A DNA stretch of 64,000 bases from Viridibacillus soli (GCF_016612995.1 NZ_JAEOAH010000013.1:94062-158061), one strand, 5' to 3'. Positions 38,711 to 49,300 are shown, counted from the first letter of the stretch. Program-made: numbers and translations. The notes: generated by a model not told the origin, from the letters alone.

Positions 38711-39339
38711 TTTTTATTGACCATAATATTGTAAATAGGGAGTAATGCATCAAATGTTTCTTCTGTTAATTTTTCAAACTCCTCTGCAGATAGGTGAATG
38801 GCTTCTTCTTTTGGAAGTTGTAAACCAACGATAAATTCACCTTTTTTCACATCGCGTAAACGCTCAAGTAAGCCTTCTAATTGGCCATCTTTCACAGCTT
38901 CTTTTACATTGATACCCAATGGTGAAAAATGATCACCTGAAATATAAAAATTACCGGGTAGCTTTTTAAATAAATTTTGTTTTTCTAATAAACGTTCTGC
39001 TATTTCTATTTTGCTCGGTGCTTCGTAAATTACACAAAGAATAATGAATAAATGTGTACCAAATAAGCCAACCTGGAAATGAGGAATTGCTTTGTAGCCA
39101 CGCTTGTAAGGAGCAAAAGCAACCCAGCTATCTTTTGGGGGATTTACTTTACGACGTGCATGTTTTGCTACGTGAGGGAAAAATTCATCAGCAGTTTTAG
39201 CTGAGAAATATGTAGAAAAAGTCGTCCCTAATTCTTCGAATTTTGGTCTAACTGTATTGATAAGTGCTTCCATGCGAGGTTCTAGACCATCGATAGTGAA
39301 AACGTCGAAATCTTTTTGAGTCCATTTAGTACTTGGCAT
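38707..39339 (-). CDS. yktB: UPF0637/DUF1054 family protein
   Basis: 210-residue protein matching YktB (UPF0637, DUF1054). Family members are soluble and of unknown function; no catalytic motif is evident. Characteristic segments are KWTQKDFDVFTIDGLEPRM at the N-terminus and SWVAFAPYKRGYKAIPHFQVG in the middle. Convergent with yktA, preceded by AAAGGAG. Confidence 0.92.
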   Translation of the reverse strand: MPSTKWTQKDFDVFTIDGLEPRMEALINTVRPKFEELGTTFSTYFSAKTADEFFPHVAKHARRKVNPPKDSWVAFAPYKRGYKAIPHFQVGLFGTHLFIILCVIYEAPSKIEIAERLLEKQNLFKKLPGNFYISGDHFSPLGINVKEAVKDGQLEGLLERLRDVKKGEFIVGLQLPKEEAIHLSAEEFEKLTEETFDALLPIYNIMVNKK

Positions 39340-39497
39340 AATAATTTAACTCCTTTAGAAAGTTTATGTTTATTTTATTAGAAATGTGGGAAAAAATCTT
39401 GTAGAAGGACTTATCATTTTTCACAACGTGCATATAATGTTATAAGACACTTTAAGTCCTGCTTGCGCAAACAGTAAATAAAAAGGAGCTGGTTAGT

Positions 39498-39695
39498 ATG
39501 AAACAGGTAGTACACATTATTCGCAAAGTTGATTTTGAAAAGCAATATGTAAAAGGTCTGCAACTAGAAATGGATTATGAACTAGCAACATTATTCGATG
39601 CTCTGCAAGGTGAGGATGTAAAACAAATCGAGCTGAGTAAAGGTCGCCTTTCTGAAATTCATATGGAACTGGAGGCATTTCATGCTTTTGCCTAA
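39498..39695 (+). CDS. Small conserved protein in ykzI position
   Basis: 65 residues, predicted mostly helical, acidic, no cysteines or membrane segment. AAAAAGGAG precedes the ATG. It lies between yktB and suhB, where Bacillus subtilis has ykzI, but I cannot confirm sequence identity by eye. Function unknown. Confidence 0.75.
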   Translation: MKQVVHIIRKVDFEKQYVKGLQLEMDYELATLFDALQGEDVKQIELSKGRLSEIHMELEAFHAFA

Positions 39696-39837
39696 AGAGA
39701 GAATAAATATTCGCCGGTGAACATCTGCTAATCAAATGAGAAGCAGATGTTTTTTTTTGTTATAATAGAAATAGGCAATGACCATAGAATTTGGACTAAA
39801 TAATCGATGTGTTTTTGCTTCGAAAGGTGGGGCTATT

Positions 39838-40629
39838 GTGGAGATTACAGTAATGCATGATTTTGCACTTAAAATTATTCAAGAAGCAGGGGAGCGAATT
39901 CGCCAATCATTTTCAGAAAAGTTGGAAATTGAAACAAAAGCGAATGCCAATGACCTTGTAACGAATATTGATCGTGAAACAGAACTGTTTTTTATTGAAC
40001 AAATTAAATCCTATGATCCTTCATTTAAAATTCTCGGTGAAGAAGGCATGGGGGAACCCCTGGATTCATTAGAAGGTGTCGTATGGATAATTGATCCAAT
40101 TGATGGCACGATGAATTTTATACGCCAACATTGTAACTTTGCGATTTCAGTTGGTATTTATGTAAATGGCATCGGGAAATTAGGATACATATATGATGTA
40201 ATGCGCAATGATTTGTACTATGCAATCCAAGGGCAAGGAGCTTATTTGAATGAGCGTAAGCTTGAGCATTTACGGCCATTGCCATTACATGAAGCTATTA
40301 TTGGAGTTAACGCTACATGGGCTACCCCAAATCGTTATATTGAACATGAGAAGATGATCGATTTAGTGCATTTTGTAAGAGGGACAAGATCTTATGGTTC
40401 TGCTACATTAGAAATCGCCGCAGTTGCTTGTGGGCGTATGGATGCATATATGTCGATGCGTTTATCACCATGGGATATTGCCGGCGGCGCAGTAATTGCA
40501 TCTGAAGTCGGTGCGATTGTCTCAAATTTGAAAAATGAAGCGGTAAATTTGGAGAAGCAAGACACATTTATCATCGCAAATCCGGAAATTCATAAGACAA
40601 TCATTGAACAATACATTAATTTGAAATAG
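39838..40629 (+). CDS. suhB: Inositol monophosphatase family protein
   Basis: 263 residues. Metal-binding motifs are intact: GEEGMGE (IMPase motif), WIIDPIDGTMNF and WDIAGGAVIASEVG near the C-terminus. The family hydrolyses inositol phosphate and related substrates; in Bacillus subtilis this locus is suhB (yktC). The GTG at 39838, six bases after AAAGGTGGGG, gives the usual family length; a longer frame from 39778 has no ribosome site. Confidence 0.92.
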   Translation: MEITVMHDFALKIIQEAGERIRQSFSEKLEIETKANANDLVTNIDRETELFFIEQIKSYDPSFKILGEEGMGEPLDSLEGVVWIIDPIDGTMNFIRQHCNFAISVGIYVNGIGKLGYIYDVMRNDLYYAIQGQGAYLNERKLEHLRPLPLHEAIIGVNATWATPNRYIEHEKMIDLVHFVRGTRSYGSATLEIAAVACGRMDAYMSMRLSPWDIAGGAVIASEVGAIVSNLKNEAVNLEKQDTFIIANPEIHKTIIEQYINLK

Positions 40630-40644
40630 AATATAAATATAAAT

Positions 40645-40683
40645 AAAAAGAATGAACTCGCAAATCGCAAGTTCATTCTTTTT
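40645..40683. terminator. Bidirectional terminator between suhB and ylaF
   Basis: AAAAAGAATGAACT...AGTTCATTCTTTTT, a 14-bp stem between convergent genes. Confidence 0.9.
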
Positions 40684-40694
40684 ATTTGGAAAAG

Positions 40695-40880
40695 TTATAG
40701 CAAGCCTTTTTCGCGGAATTGACGCTTTGTTTTGAAGCCGAACCCCATAATAGCGCAAACTAAAAGAATGCCACCAATTATACCGAGTAGACTATTATAG
40801 GCAACAGCGATTCCGATTGAACACATTGCTAGCACAGCAGCTAACGCAAAAACAGCCATAACGAATTTAGCATTTTTCAT
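40695..40880 (-). CDS. ylaF: Small membrane protein, DUF5325/YlaF
   Basis: 61 residues with two membrane helices (about 5-25 and 27-47) joined by a tight turn and a basic tail TKRQFREKG. Its position divergent from typA is that of ylaF in Bacillus subtilis. Function unknown. GGAGGATT ribosome site. Confidence 0.85.
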   Translation of the reverse strand: MKNAKFVMAVFALAAVLAMCSIGIAVAYNSLLGIIGGILLVCAIMGFGFKTKRQFREKGLL

Positions 40881-41014
40881 TTTAAAATCCTCCAGTTTAT
40901 GAATTCATTTGACTAATAAGTAATAATAACTTAATGTCGAAGTAATGATTATACTGTGAAATTATAAAAAAATTTGAAATACTAGTTGTTAAGAAAAGAC
41001 AAGTAATATCTCTT

Positions 41015-41029
41015 GTGTTATAATAACAC
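41015..41029 (+). promoter_or_regulatory. Perfect palindrome over the likely -10 of typA
   Basis: GTGTTATAATAACAC, 7+1+7, contains TATAAT and lies 38 bp before the typA start. No convincing -35 at 16-18 bp. It may be an operator or simply a symmetric extended -10. Confidence 0.4.
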
Positions 41030-41066
41030 AGTTATGGACTCGAAAAAAAGAATGTGGAGTGGAACA

Positions 41067-42908
41067 ATGACAAATTTACGTCAAGACATTAGAAATATTG
41101 CAATTATAGCTCACGTTGACCATGGTAAAACGACATTGGTTGACCAATTATTACAACAATCAGGTACTTTTCGTTCAAACGAAAATGTCGCAGAAAGAGC
41201 AATGGATTCAAACGACATCGAACGTGAACGTGGTATCACAATTTTAGCGAAAAATACAGCAGTTAACTACGAAGGTACTAGAATTAATATTTTAGATACA
41301 CCTGGACACGCTGATTTCGGTGGTGAAGTAGAACGTATCCTGAAAATGGTTGACGGTGTACTTTTAGTTGTTGATGCATATGAAGGATGTATGCCTCAAA
41401 CGCGTTTTGTATTGAAAAAAGCATTGGAACAAAAATTAACACCAATCGTAGTAGTAAACAAAGTCGATAAAGATTCAGCTCGTCCTACAGAAGTAGTAGA
41501 TGAAGTAATCGACTTACTAATCGAATTAGGTGCTAATGAAGATCAATTAGAATTCCCAGTCGTATTTGCTTCTGGTGTAAATGGAACTGCATCACTTGAT
41601 TCAGACCCATCTAAACAAGAAGAAAATATGAAATGCTTATTCGAGGAAATTATTAGCCACATCCCAGCACCAGCTGATACTCGTGAAGAACCATTACAAT
41701 TTCAAGTAGCATTACTTGATTATAATGATTACGTAGGTCGTATCGGTATCGGTCGTGTATTCCGCGGTAAAATCCATGTTGGACAACAAGTTTCACTTAT
41801 GAAACTTGATGGTTCTGTGAAAAGTTTCCGTGTTACTAAAATCTTTGGTTTCTTCGGTTTAAAACGTGAGGAAGTTGAAGAAGCATACTCAGGTGATTTA
41901 ATCGCAGTTTCAGGAATGGAAGACATTAACGTAGGTGAAACTGTTTGTCCGACTGAGCACCAAGAAGCTTTAACACCATTACGTATTGATGAACCAACAT
42001 TACAAATGACTTTCTTAGTAAATAACTCACCATTCGCAGGTCGTGAAGGTAAATGGGTAACATCTCGTAAAATTGAAGAACGTTTACGCTCTCAATTACA
42101 AACGGATGTAAGTTTACGTGTAGAAGATACTGCCTCACCAGATGCTTGGACTGTTTCAGGACGTGGTGAACTTCACTTATCGATTCTAATCGAAAATATG
42201 CGTCGTGAAGGATACGAATTACAAGTATCTAAACCAAAAGTTATCATTAAAGAAATTGATGGTAAAAAATGTGAACCAGTAGAACGTGTACAAATCGATG
42301 TACCAGAAGATGCTGTAGGTTCAATTATTGAATCATTAGGTTTACGTAAAGGTGAAATGTTAGATATGGTGAACAATGGTAGTGGCCAAGTTCGTTTAAT
42401 CTTCATGGTACCAGCTCGTGGATTAATTGGTTATACAACTGAATTTATGTCTTTAACAAAAGGCTTCGGTATTATCAACCATACATTCGATAGCTATCAA
42501 CCACTACTATCAGGTAAAATTGGCGGACGTCGTCAAGGTGTGCTAGTTTCTATGGAAACAGGTAAATCAACTACTTATGGTATGATGCAAATTGAAGACC
42601 GTGGTACACTATTTGTTGAACCAGGTACTGATATTTATGAAGGTATGATCGTTGGTGAAAATACACGTGATAGCGACATCACTGTTAATATCATCAAGAT
42701 GAAACAAAAAACAAACGTGCGTTCAGCTAATAAAGACCAAACGAATGTTATTAAAAAACCTCGTATCTTAACTCTTGAAGAAGCTTTAGAATACTTGGCT
42801 GATGATGAGTACTGTGAAGTAACACCAGAATCTATTCGCCTTCGTAAACAAATTTTAAACAAAAACGAACGTGAAAAATCAGCCAAAAAAACACGTAGCG
42901 CTGAGTAA
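41067..42908 (+). CDS. typA: Translational GTPase TypA/BipA
   Basis: 613 residues. Ribosome-binding GTPase of the EF-G class, linked to 50S assembly and cold or stress growth. G1 [10 protein letters not shown]3 [11 protein letters not shown] and G4 NKVDK are intact, followed by domain II, EF-G-like domains and the TypA-specific C-terminal domain. The ATG at 41067 after GGAGTGGA gives the standard N-terminus ([15 protein letters not shown]); the frame runs further upstream but without support. Followed by ylaH as in Bacillus subtilis. Confidence 0.97.
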   Translation: MTNLRQDIRNIAIIAHVDHGKTTLVDQLLQQSGTFRSNENVAERAMDSNDIERERGITILAKNTAVNYEGTRINILDTPGHADFGGEVERILKMVDGVLLVVDAYEGCMPQTRFVLKKALEQKLTPIVVVNKVDKDSARPTEVVDEVIDLLIELGANEDQLEFPVVFASGVNGTASLDSDPSKQEENMKCLFEEIISHIPAPADTREEPLQFQVALLDYNDYVGRIGIGRVFRGKIHVGQQVSLMKLDGSVKSFRVTKIFGFFGLKREEVEEAYSGDLIAVSGMEDINVGETVCPTEHQEALTPLRIDEPTLQMTFLVNNSPFAGREGKWVTSRKIEERLRSQLQTDVSLRVEDTASPDAWTVSGRGELHLSILIENMRREGYELQVSKPKVIIKEIDGKKCEPVERVQIDVPEDAVGSIIESLGLRKGEMLDMVNNGSGQVRLIFMVPARGLIGYTTEFMSLTKGFGIINHTFDSYQPLLSGKIGGRRQGVLVSMETGKSTTYGMMQIEDRGTLFVEPGTDIYEGMIVGENTRDSDITVNIIKMKQKTNVRSANKDQTNVIKKPRILTLEEALEYLADDEYCEVTPESIRLRKQILNKNEREKSAKKTRSAE

Positions 42909-42937
42909 TCATTCGCTAAATGAAAGGAAGGAAAGTC

Positions 42938-43327
42938 TTGGATATTAAATCCGGTTTTTTAAATGAACTGAATTTTATTCAACTTGCCGCACCTGATGTA
43001 TCAAATAAAGATGCATTTGTATTTGATAAAATGTATCCGGTAGCCAAGTATGTTTATCAACATGCATCTGATTATAGTATGGCTAGTATGATTTTATTAA
43101 TTGTCATTTTTGCTTTGTCGATTATTGTTTACAATCTTGGCTTTGCGAAAAAACTCAAATTTTGGCAAAACATCGTTATTTACTTCTTCTTATTTGTTGG
43201 TTGTATCTTTTTAACATTCTTTGCTATCTATTTACCTGTTGTAGAGGGATTATTGATTATCGCACTTGTGCTAATCATGTATAAAATTGGTTTACGCAGA
43301 GATAAAAAAGCGCAAGCAGCACAATAA
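42938..43327 (+). CDS. ylaH: YlaH-like membrane protein
   Basis: 129 residues with three membrane segments (about 50-70, 78-98 and 101-120) and a basic C-terminal tail. Position after typA and general layout fit YlaH of Bacillus subtilis. The TTG start at 42938 is preferred because AAAGGAAGGAAAG lies just before it; an ATG at 42920 precedes that site with none of its own. Function unknown. Confidence 0.85.
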   Translation: MDIKSGFLNELNFIQLAAPDVSNKDAFVFDKMYPVAKYVYQHASDYSMASMILLIVIFALSIIVYNLGFAKKLKFWQNIVIYFFLFVGCIFLTFFAIYLPVVEGLLIIALVLIMYKIGLRRDKKAQAAQ

Positions 43328-43356
43328 TTGGCTAGTATTTAGTAGATGAACAATAT

Positions 43357-43410
43357 AAAAGAGCAATTGAGGATAAGCTTATAGCTAATACTCAATTGCT
43401 CTTTTTGTTT
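43357..43410 (+). terminator. Terminator after ylaH
   Basis: AAAAGAGCAATTGAG...CTCAATTGCTCTTTT, a 15-bp perfect stem, T-rich downstream; the loop itself contains ATAAGCTTAT. Also usable by the convergent ylaI. Confidence 0.9.
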
Positions 43411-43438
43411 TTTAAAATAGACTGCTGTCACTGATCAA

Positions 43439-43642
43439 TTAAAAATCATCTTCGATAAGCGAATGCCTTTTTCTGAAAATGAATTGACCGGTCGCAATAC
43501 GAGCGTTTGTTTTCTCTGTAATGCGATCATGACAAGTGTTACACATATACGTATGAATAGGGCGATTACGTAATTTTTTGGCTTCTGGTGAAAAATCGGG
43601 TAATTCGTTAATTGTATCGCAAATGACACATTTTACTCGCAT
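43439..43642 (-). CDS. ylaI: YlaI-family zinc-ribbon protein (DUF2197)
   Basis: 67 residues with two CxxC knuckles (C5/C8 and C34/C37), predicting a zinc ribbon. Start MRVKCVICDTINELPDFSPEA matches YlaI. Preceded by GGAGG, 13 bp after ylaL, so the two are cotranscribed. Confidence 0.9.
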   Translation of the reverse strand: MRVKCVICDTINELPDFSPEAKKLRNRPIHTYMCNTCHDRITEKTNARIATGQFIFRKRHSLIEDDF

Positions 43643-43655
43643 CGTTCAAAGCCTC

Positions 43656-44156
43656 CTATTCTACTCGGATTGCAACAAGACCCTTAATTGGTTTTTCTAC
43701 ATTTGAACCGTCTCCGTTTAATACATAAACAGGGCCGTTATCTGTAAGCATTTTACCGTCTTGGCTATATTTTAAAATAAGTGTATCTGCTTGTTCTACT
43801 GTGAAGCTATATTCTTCACCATCGCGACATTCAAGAACAACTGTAGTTGCTCCGTCTTTGATTTCAGCATTTTTGAGGAAAGGCTTTAATTCGATACCGA
43901 ATGTACCTGTCATCATTTTCTTTCGTTCAAATTTACGTTCGGATTGTAAAGTTGGTGGGAAAGTTGCGCCTTCCATAATTTCACGCGACCAGTGTTTTCC
44001 GGCTTTTTCCATATACTCTTCATCAGCATTTACAATTACGCGTTCTTCTGTAAAATATGTGTCTAGATCTAATTTACGATCATCAAAAATCCATACAGTT
44101 GGATCTAATGTGATAGCAAAGTTCACGGCACCTTTAATTTGGACGATGGATTCCAT
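43656..44156 (-). CDS. ylaL: YlaL-like conserved protein
   Basis: 166 residues, soluble, beta-rich, no recognised catalytic motif. N-terminus MESIVQIKGAVNFAITLDPT. It lies upstream of ylaI and convergent toward ylaH, the position of ylaL in Bacillus subtilis; the symbol is given on position and general resemblance. The ATG at 44156 after AAGGAGGAA is clearly better than one ten codons upstream. Confidence 0.75.
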   Translation of the reverse strand: MESIVQIKGAVNFAITLDPTVWIFDDRKLDLDTYFTEERVIVNADEEYMEKAGKHWSREIMEGATFPPTLQSERKFERKKMMTGTFGIELKPFLKNAEIKDGATTVVLECRDGEEYSFTVEQADTLILKYSQDGKMLTDNGPVYVLNGDGSNVEKPIKGLVAIRVE

Positions 44157-44334
44157 GTTTATTCCTCCTTGAATAGTACATTTCATATCTCAGTATACAG
44201 CTATTTTGTGTAATTTATAAAGAAATAAAATGAGTTAATCGGTTTAAACAGTTATATACTTGCAATTTTCCTGTGCAAAAGATAAACTTTATTAAGATAG
44301 AATAGAAGAAATATCAGGTAATGGGGGCGTCCTC

Positions 44335-44616
44335 ATGGATACAATATCGCAAAGTTCGTATCAGGAAAAAGCATTGGAACTTCTTATTGGCGATGCTGAT
44401 AAAATTGCTAAGCTTATTAGAGTACAAATGGAGCATTTGACAATGCCACAATGTCCGCTGTACGAAGAAGTTTTAGATACACAAATGTTTGGCTTATCAC
44501 GTGAAATTGATTTCGCAGTTAAGTTAGGCTTGCTTGAACGTGAAAAGGGAAAAGAGATTCTTGATTCACTTGAAAAAGAATTATCTGTGTTGCATGAGGC
44601 ATTCACAGAGAAATAA
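44335..44616 (+). CDS. ylaN: YlaN (UPF0358), Fur-associated iron protein
   Basis: 93-residue helical protein matching YlaN/UPF0358 (LEHLTMP-type core near residue 33, [13 protein letters not shown] near 52). In Bacillus subtilis and Staphylococcus aureus YlaN has been linked to iron binding and relief of Fur repression. It lies just before ftsW, as in those genomes. ATGGGGGCG ribosome region. Confidence 0.92.
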   Translation: MDTISQSSYQEKALELLIGDADKIAKLIRVQMEHLTMPQCPLYEEVLDTQMFGLSREIDFAVKLGLLEREKGKEILDSLEKELSVLHEAFTEK

Positions 44617-44620
44617 GTAA

Positions 44621-44654
44621 AAAACTCAAACATCTTATTGTTTGGGTTTTTTTG
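44621..44654 (+). terminator. Terminator after ylaN
   Basis: AAAACTCAAACA...TGTTTGGGTTTT, 12 bp with one G-U, followed by further T. Confidence 0.85.
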
Positions 44655-44684
44655 CTACAAGATTAATAAAAAAGAGGTTGTTTC

Positions 44685-45869
44685 ATGAAATCATACTTAA
44701 AAAGATACGCCAGAAATTTCGATTATCCACTGTTTTTTACATACTTATTACTTTGCTGTTTTGGTTTGGTTATGGTTTATAGTGCCAGTATGGTGTGGGC
44801 AGTGAATCAATTAGGAGGAAGCCCTGACTTTTTTTATAAAAAGCAAATCACGAACCTATGTATAGGGGCAGTTGCTTTTGTAGTTGGAGCTTTTATTCCT
44901 TACAAAATTTACAAAGAAAATAATGTGATTGTTTCAATGCTGGGAGTCATGTTTGCTTTGCTATTAGCTGTTTACTTCTTTGGCTTTAGTCCAGGAGACT
45001 CTGGAGCGAAAAGTTGGCTTAATCTAGGTTTTGCTAGTTTACAGCCATCTGAGTTTGTGAAGATTATTATTATTTTGTATTTCTCCGCTGTCTTTGCGAA
45101 GAAATATGAAAAAGGTAAACTCGATAATATTAATGAATCTATTATTCCGCCTATTGTTGTTTTATTTGCAGCTTCATTTCTTATCTTTCTCGAACCGGAT
45201 TTAGGTACATTGGTCATTATATTCTTTATCGCTGTTTCAGTTATTGCAGCAAGTGGCATTAAATTTAAAACCTTTGGTAAAATTCTTGGTGTATTAGGTG
45301 CTTGTATGGTAATTGCGTTGATTGGTATTTTCTTTATAAGAGATAGATTTTTTACTGAAAAAAGAATGGGACGGATTAACGCTTATTTTAACCCGTTTGA
45401 GGATGAGCAATTTTTCGGATATCAAGTTGTAAATGGTTATTTAGCAATTGGTGCTGGCGGTATTAAAGGATTAGGATTAGGTCAATCTGTACAAAAGATG
45501 GGGTATTTGCCAGAACCTCAAACCGACTTTATATTAGCTATTATCGCTGAGGAACTTGGCACTTTTGGTGTAGCCATTGTACTGTTTGGTCTTGGTTATA
45601 TCGTCATTCGCGCATTGGTAATCTCTCTACGTACAAAGGATCCTATGGCGCGTATGATTGCTGCTGGAATTGCGAGTATGATAGGTTTTCAAACGTTTAT
45701 CAATGTGGGTGGGTTAACAGGAATTATTCCGTTAACCGGTGTACCTCTACCGTTTATTAGTTATGGCGGAACATCATTAATTTTGTTATCTTTAGCTATG
45801 GGGATTCTCATAAACGTCTCCATGTTTGTGAAAAGAGAAAGTAAAGGGGGAAATGGCAATGGCAATTAA
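44685..45869 (+). CDS. ftsW: Septal peptidoglycan glycosyltransferase FtsW
   Basis: 394-residue SEDS-family polymerase with ten predicted helices. MVYSASMVWA near residue 30, GAKSWLNLGFASLQPSEF (about 106-123) with the catalytic-region residues and PLPFISYGGTS near the C-terminus are family signatures. The location between ylaN and pycA is the ftsW locus of Bacillus. It polymerises lipid II at the division septum with a class B PBP. It overlaps pycA by 11 bp. Confidence 0.94.
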   Translation: MKSYLKRYARNFDYPLFFTYLLLCCFGLVMVYSASMVWAVNQLGGSPDFFYKKQITNLCIGAVAFVVGAFIPYKIYKENNVIVSMLGVMFALLLAVYFFGFSPGDSGAKSWLNLGFASLQPSEFVKIIIILYFSAVFAKKYEKGKLDNINESIIPPIVVLFAASFLIFLEPDLGTLVIIFFIAVSVIAASGIKFKTFGKILGVLGACMVIALIGIFFIRDRFFTEKRMGRINAYFNPFEDEQFFGYQVVNGYLAIGAGGIKGLGLGQSVQKMGYLPEPQTDFILAIIAEELGTFGVAIVLFGLGYIVIRALVISLRTKDPMARMIAAGIASMIGFQTFINVGGLTGIIPLTGVPLPFISYGGTSLILLSLAMGILINVSMFVKRESKGGNGNGN

Positions 45870-48800
45870 AAAAATTCTAGTGGCAAACCGTGGTGAGATT
45901 GCTATTCGTGTATTTCGAGCGTGTACGGAGTTAAATATTACGACCGTCGCAATTTACTCGAGAGAGGATAGTGGCTCTTATCACAGATATAAAGCAGATG
46001 AAGCTTATCTTGTTGGGGATGGCAAAAAACCAATTGATGCGTACTTAGATATTGAGGGGATTTTAGCCATTGCTAAAGACTCTGGGGCGGACGCGATTCA
46101 CCCCGGCTATGGTTTTTTATCTGAAAATTTAGATTTTGCAAAACGTTGTGAAGAAGAAGGTATTATTTTCATCGGTCCAACCTCTAAACATTTGGACATG
46201 TTTGGTGATAAAGTAAAAGCACGTGAGCAAGCTGTTGCAGCTAACATTCCAGTTATTCCTGGAACAGATGGGCCAGTTGCATCCGTTGATGAAGTGTTAG
46301 CGTTTGGTGAGGAGCATGGGTTCCCGCTCATGATAAAAGCTTCACTTGGAGGCGGAGGACGTGGTATGCGCGTTGTAAACACTGCTGACGATACTACTGA
46401 AGCATACGAACGTGCAAAATCCGAGGCGAAAGCGGCATTTGGTTCTGCTGAAGTATATGTAGAGAAATTTGTAGAAAAACCAAAGCACATTGAAGTACAA
46501 ATTCTAGGAGACAAAGAAGGTAATATCGTTCATTTATATGAACGTGATTGTTCGATTCAACGTCGTCACCAAAAGGTTGTTGAAATCGCACCTTCTAACT
46601 CGATTACAGCGGAACTCCGTGAGGAAATTTGCCAAGCTGCAATAAAGTTAATGAAAAATGTGTCTTACATAAATGCTGGGACGGTCGAATTTTTAGTTGC
46701 AGGCAATCATTTTTATTTCATCGAAGTAAATCCTCGTATTCAAGTAGAGCATACGATTACTGAGATGATCACAGGAATTGATATTGTTCATGCACAAATT
46801 AAAATTGCAGAGGGTCTTTCATTACATGATGAGAAAATAGGAATTCCTGAACAATCTCAAATCCCACTATTTGGATTTGCTATTCAGTCTCGTGTAACGA
46901 CTGAGGACCCATTGAATAACTTCATGCCTGATACAGGTAAATTGATGGTTTATCGTTCAAGTGGAGGTTTTGGTGTCCGCTTAGATGCTGGTAACGGCTT
47001 CCAAGGTGCAGTAATTTCACCATATTATGATTCGTTATTAGTGAAAGTATCGACTTGGGGTATGACGTTTAAAGAAGCTGCTGCGAAGATGGATCGAAAT
47101 TTACAAGAGTTCCGTATTCGTGGTATTAAAACAAATATTCCGTTTTTAGAAAATGTTGTCCGTCATTCAAATTTCATCGATGGTCAATTTGATACGAGCT
47201 TCATCGATTCGACGCAAGAGCTATTTTTATTCTCCCCACGTAAAGACCGTGGAACAAAATTATTAAGTTATATCGGGAATGTAACGATTAATGGCTTCCC
47301 TGGTATTGAATATAAACAAAAACCAATTTTCCCAAAACCTCATATGCCTGAAATTAAAATTGCGCAATCGATTCCTGCAGGTACGAAGCAAATTTTAGAC
47401 GAACGAGGTCCAGAGGGGCTTGTGCAATGGATTAGAGAGCAAGATGATGTGTTATTAACTGATACAACGATGCGTGATGCACACCAATCATTACTTGCAA
47501 CACGGGTACGATCTCGTGATATGTTCGATATTGCGGATGAAACAGCACAAATTATGAATAATTTCTTCTCACTTGAAATGTGGGGCGGTGCAACCTTTGA
47601 CGTTGCCTATCGTTTCTTAAAAGAGAACCCATGGGATCGTTTAATGAAACTCCGCGAGAAAATGCCGAATGTCCTATTCCAAATGCTGATGCGTGGAGCG
47701 AACGCAGTAGGTTATAAAAACTATCCAGATAATATTATTAGAGAGTTTATTTCAAAATCTGCAGATGCAGGTATAGATGTATTCCGTATTTTCGATAGTC
47801 TGAACTGGGTTAAAGGAATGGAAGTGGCAATTGATGCGACTAGACAGTCAGGTAAGATTGCAGAAGCCGCTATTTGCTATACAGGGGACATTCTAGACGA
47901 CTCTAGAGCGAAATATACAGTGCAATACTATAAAGACATGGCGAAGGAATTAGAGGCTGCAGGAGCACATATTTTAGCTATTAAAGATATGGCGGGCTTA
48001 TTGAAGCCAGAAGCTGCGTATCGTTTAATATCGGAGTTGAAAGCATCGACAGATTTACCAATCCACTTGCATACACATGATACGAGCGGAAATGGTATTT
48101 ATTTATACGCAAAAGCAATTGAAGCAGGTGTTGATATTATCGATACAGCACTAGGTTCAATGGCAGGACTTACATCGCAACCAAGTGCCAACTCGCTTTA
48201 CTATGCGATGAAAGGTAGCAAACGCCAAGTAAGAGCTGATATCGATGGACTAGAAAAACTTTCATATTACTGGGAAGATATTCGCAAATATTACAGTGAT
48301 TTCGAAAGTGGTATGAACAGCCCACATTCTGAAATTTATGTTCATGAAATGCCAGGTGGTCAATATAGTAACCTACAACAGCAAGCAAAAGGTGTAGGGC
48401 TGGGGGACCGCTGGGAAGAAGTGAAAAAGATGTATTCCCGCGTGAACTTATTGTTTGGGGATGTCGTTAAAGTAACACCTTCTTCTAAAGTAGTAGGAGA
48501 TATGGCTTTATTCATGGTACAAAATGATTTAGATGAGGATACAGTTATTGAACGTGGTAAAACAATTGATTTCCCGGATTCAGTAATTGAGTTCTTCCAA
48601 GGTTATTTAGGCCAACCATATGGCGGTTTCCCAGAAGAATTACAAAAGGTTATTTTGAAGGACCGCGAAGCTATTACAGTGAGACCTGGTGAATTGTTAG
48701 AACCAATAGATTTACAAGCACTTCGTGATGACTTATTTAAAAAATATAACCGCCCAGTTACAAGTCATGAAGTACTTGCAGCTGCTTTATATCCTAAAGT

Positions 48801-49290
48801 ATTTGAAGACTATATGAAGACAGCTGAACAATTTGGGGATGTATCTGTCCTAGATACGCCGACATTCTTATACGGTTTAAAACTTGGTGAAGAAATTGAA
48901 GTTGAGATTGAAAAAGGAAAAACACTAATCATTAAGCTCGTATCTATTGGCGAAGCACAGCATGATGGTACACGTGTAATCTATTTTGAGTTAAACGGTC
49001 AGCCTCGTGAAATCCTTATTCAGGATATGACAATTGAAGTAGATGGTGATCGTAAGTCGAAAGCCGACCTTGCAAATCCAAATCAAATTGGTGCTACAAT
49101 GCCTGGTACGGTCTTGAAGGTAGCGATTTCTAAAGGTAGCTCTGTAAAACGCGGCGAGCACTTACTTATTACAGAAGCGATGAAGATGGAAACGACTGTT
49201 CAAGCACCTAAGGACGGCGTTATTAAAGAAATTTATGTTGTAGCCGGTGACGCAATTTCAACCGGTGATCTACTAATTGAAATGGAATAA
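45859..49290 (+). CDS. pycA: Pyruvate carboxylase
   Basis: 1143 residues from the chosen start. Makes oxaloacetate from pyruvate, bicarbonate and ATP. Order: biotin carboxylase (about 1-455, ATP loop LGGGGRGM), carboxyltransferase (about 530-800, LLTDTTMRDAHQSLLATRV), PYC_OADA, and biotinyl domain with biotin Lys in EAMKMETT near the C-terminus. AAAGGGGG lies two bases before the ATG at 45853 and eight before that at 45859, so the second is preferred. The start is inside ftsW. Terminator follows. Confidence 0.97.
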   Translation: MAIKKILVANRGEIAIRVFRACTELNITTVAIYSREDSGSYHRYKADEAYLVGDGKKPIDAYLDIEGILAIAKDSGADAIHPGYGFLSENLDFAKRCEEEGIIFIGPTSKHLDMFGDKVKAREQAVAANIPVIPGTDGPVASVDEVLAFGEEHGFPLMIKASLGGGGRGMRVVNTADDTTEAYERAKSEAKAAFGSAEVYVEKFVEKPKHIEVQILGDKEGNIVHLYERDCSIQRRHQKVVEIAPSNSITAELREEICQAAIKLMKNVSYINAGTVEFLVAGNHFYFIEVNPRIQVEHTITEMITGIDIVHAQIKIAEGLSLHDEKIGIPEQSQIPLFGFAIQSRVTTEDPLNNFMPDTGKLMVYRSSGGFGVRLDAGNGFQGAVISPYYDSLLVKVSTWGMTFKEAAAKMDRNLQEFRIRGIKTNIPFLENVVRHSNFIDGQFDTSFIDSTQELFLFSPRKDRGTKLLSYIGNVTINGFPGIEYKQKPIFPKPHMPEIKIAQSIPAGTKQILDERGPEGLVQWIREQDDVLLTDTTMRDAHQSLLATRVRSRDMFDIADETAQIMNNFFSLEMWGGATFDVAYRFLKENPWDRLMKLREKMPNVLFQMLMRGANAVGYKNYPDNIIREFISKSADAGIDVFRIFDSLNWVKGMEVAIDATRQSGKIAEAAICYTGDILDDSRAKYTVQYYKDMAKELEAAGAHILAIKDMAGLLKPEAAYRLISELKASTDLPIHLHTHDTSGNGIYLYAKAIEAGVDIIDTALGSMAGLTSQPSANSLYYAMKGSKRQVRADIDGLEKLSYYWEDIRKYYSDFESGMNSPHSEIYVHEMPGGQYSNLQQQAKGVGLGDRWEEVKKMYSRVNLLFGDVVKVTPSSKVVGDMALFMVQNDLDEDTVIERGKTIDFPDSVIEFFQGYLGQPYGGFPEELQKVILKDREAITVRPGELLEPIDLQALRDDLFKKYNRPVTSHEVLAAALYPKVFEDYMKTAEQFGDVSVLDTPTFLYGLKLGEEIEVEIEKGKTLIIKLVSIGEAQHDGTRVIYFELNGQPREILIQDMTIEVDGDRKSKADLANPNQIGATMPGTVLKVAISKGSSVKRGEHLLITEAMKMETTVQAPKDGVIKEIYVVAGDAISTGDLLIEME

Positions 49291-49300
49291 TAAGCATATA

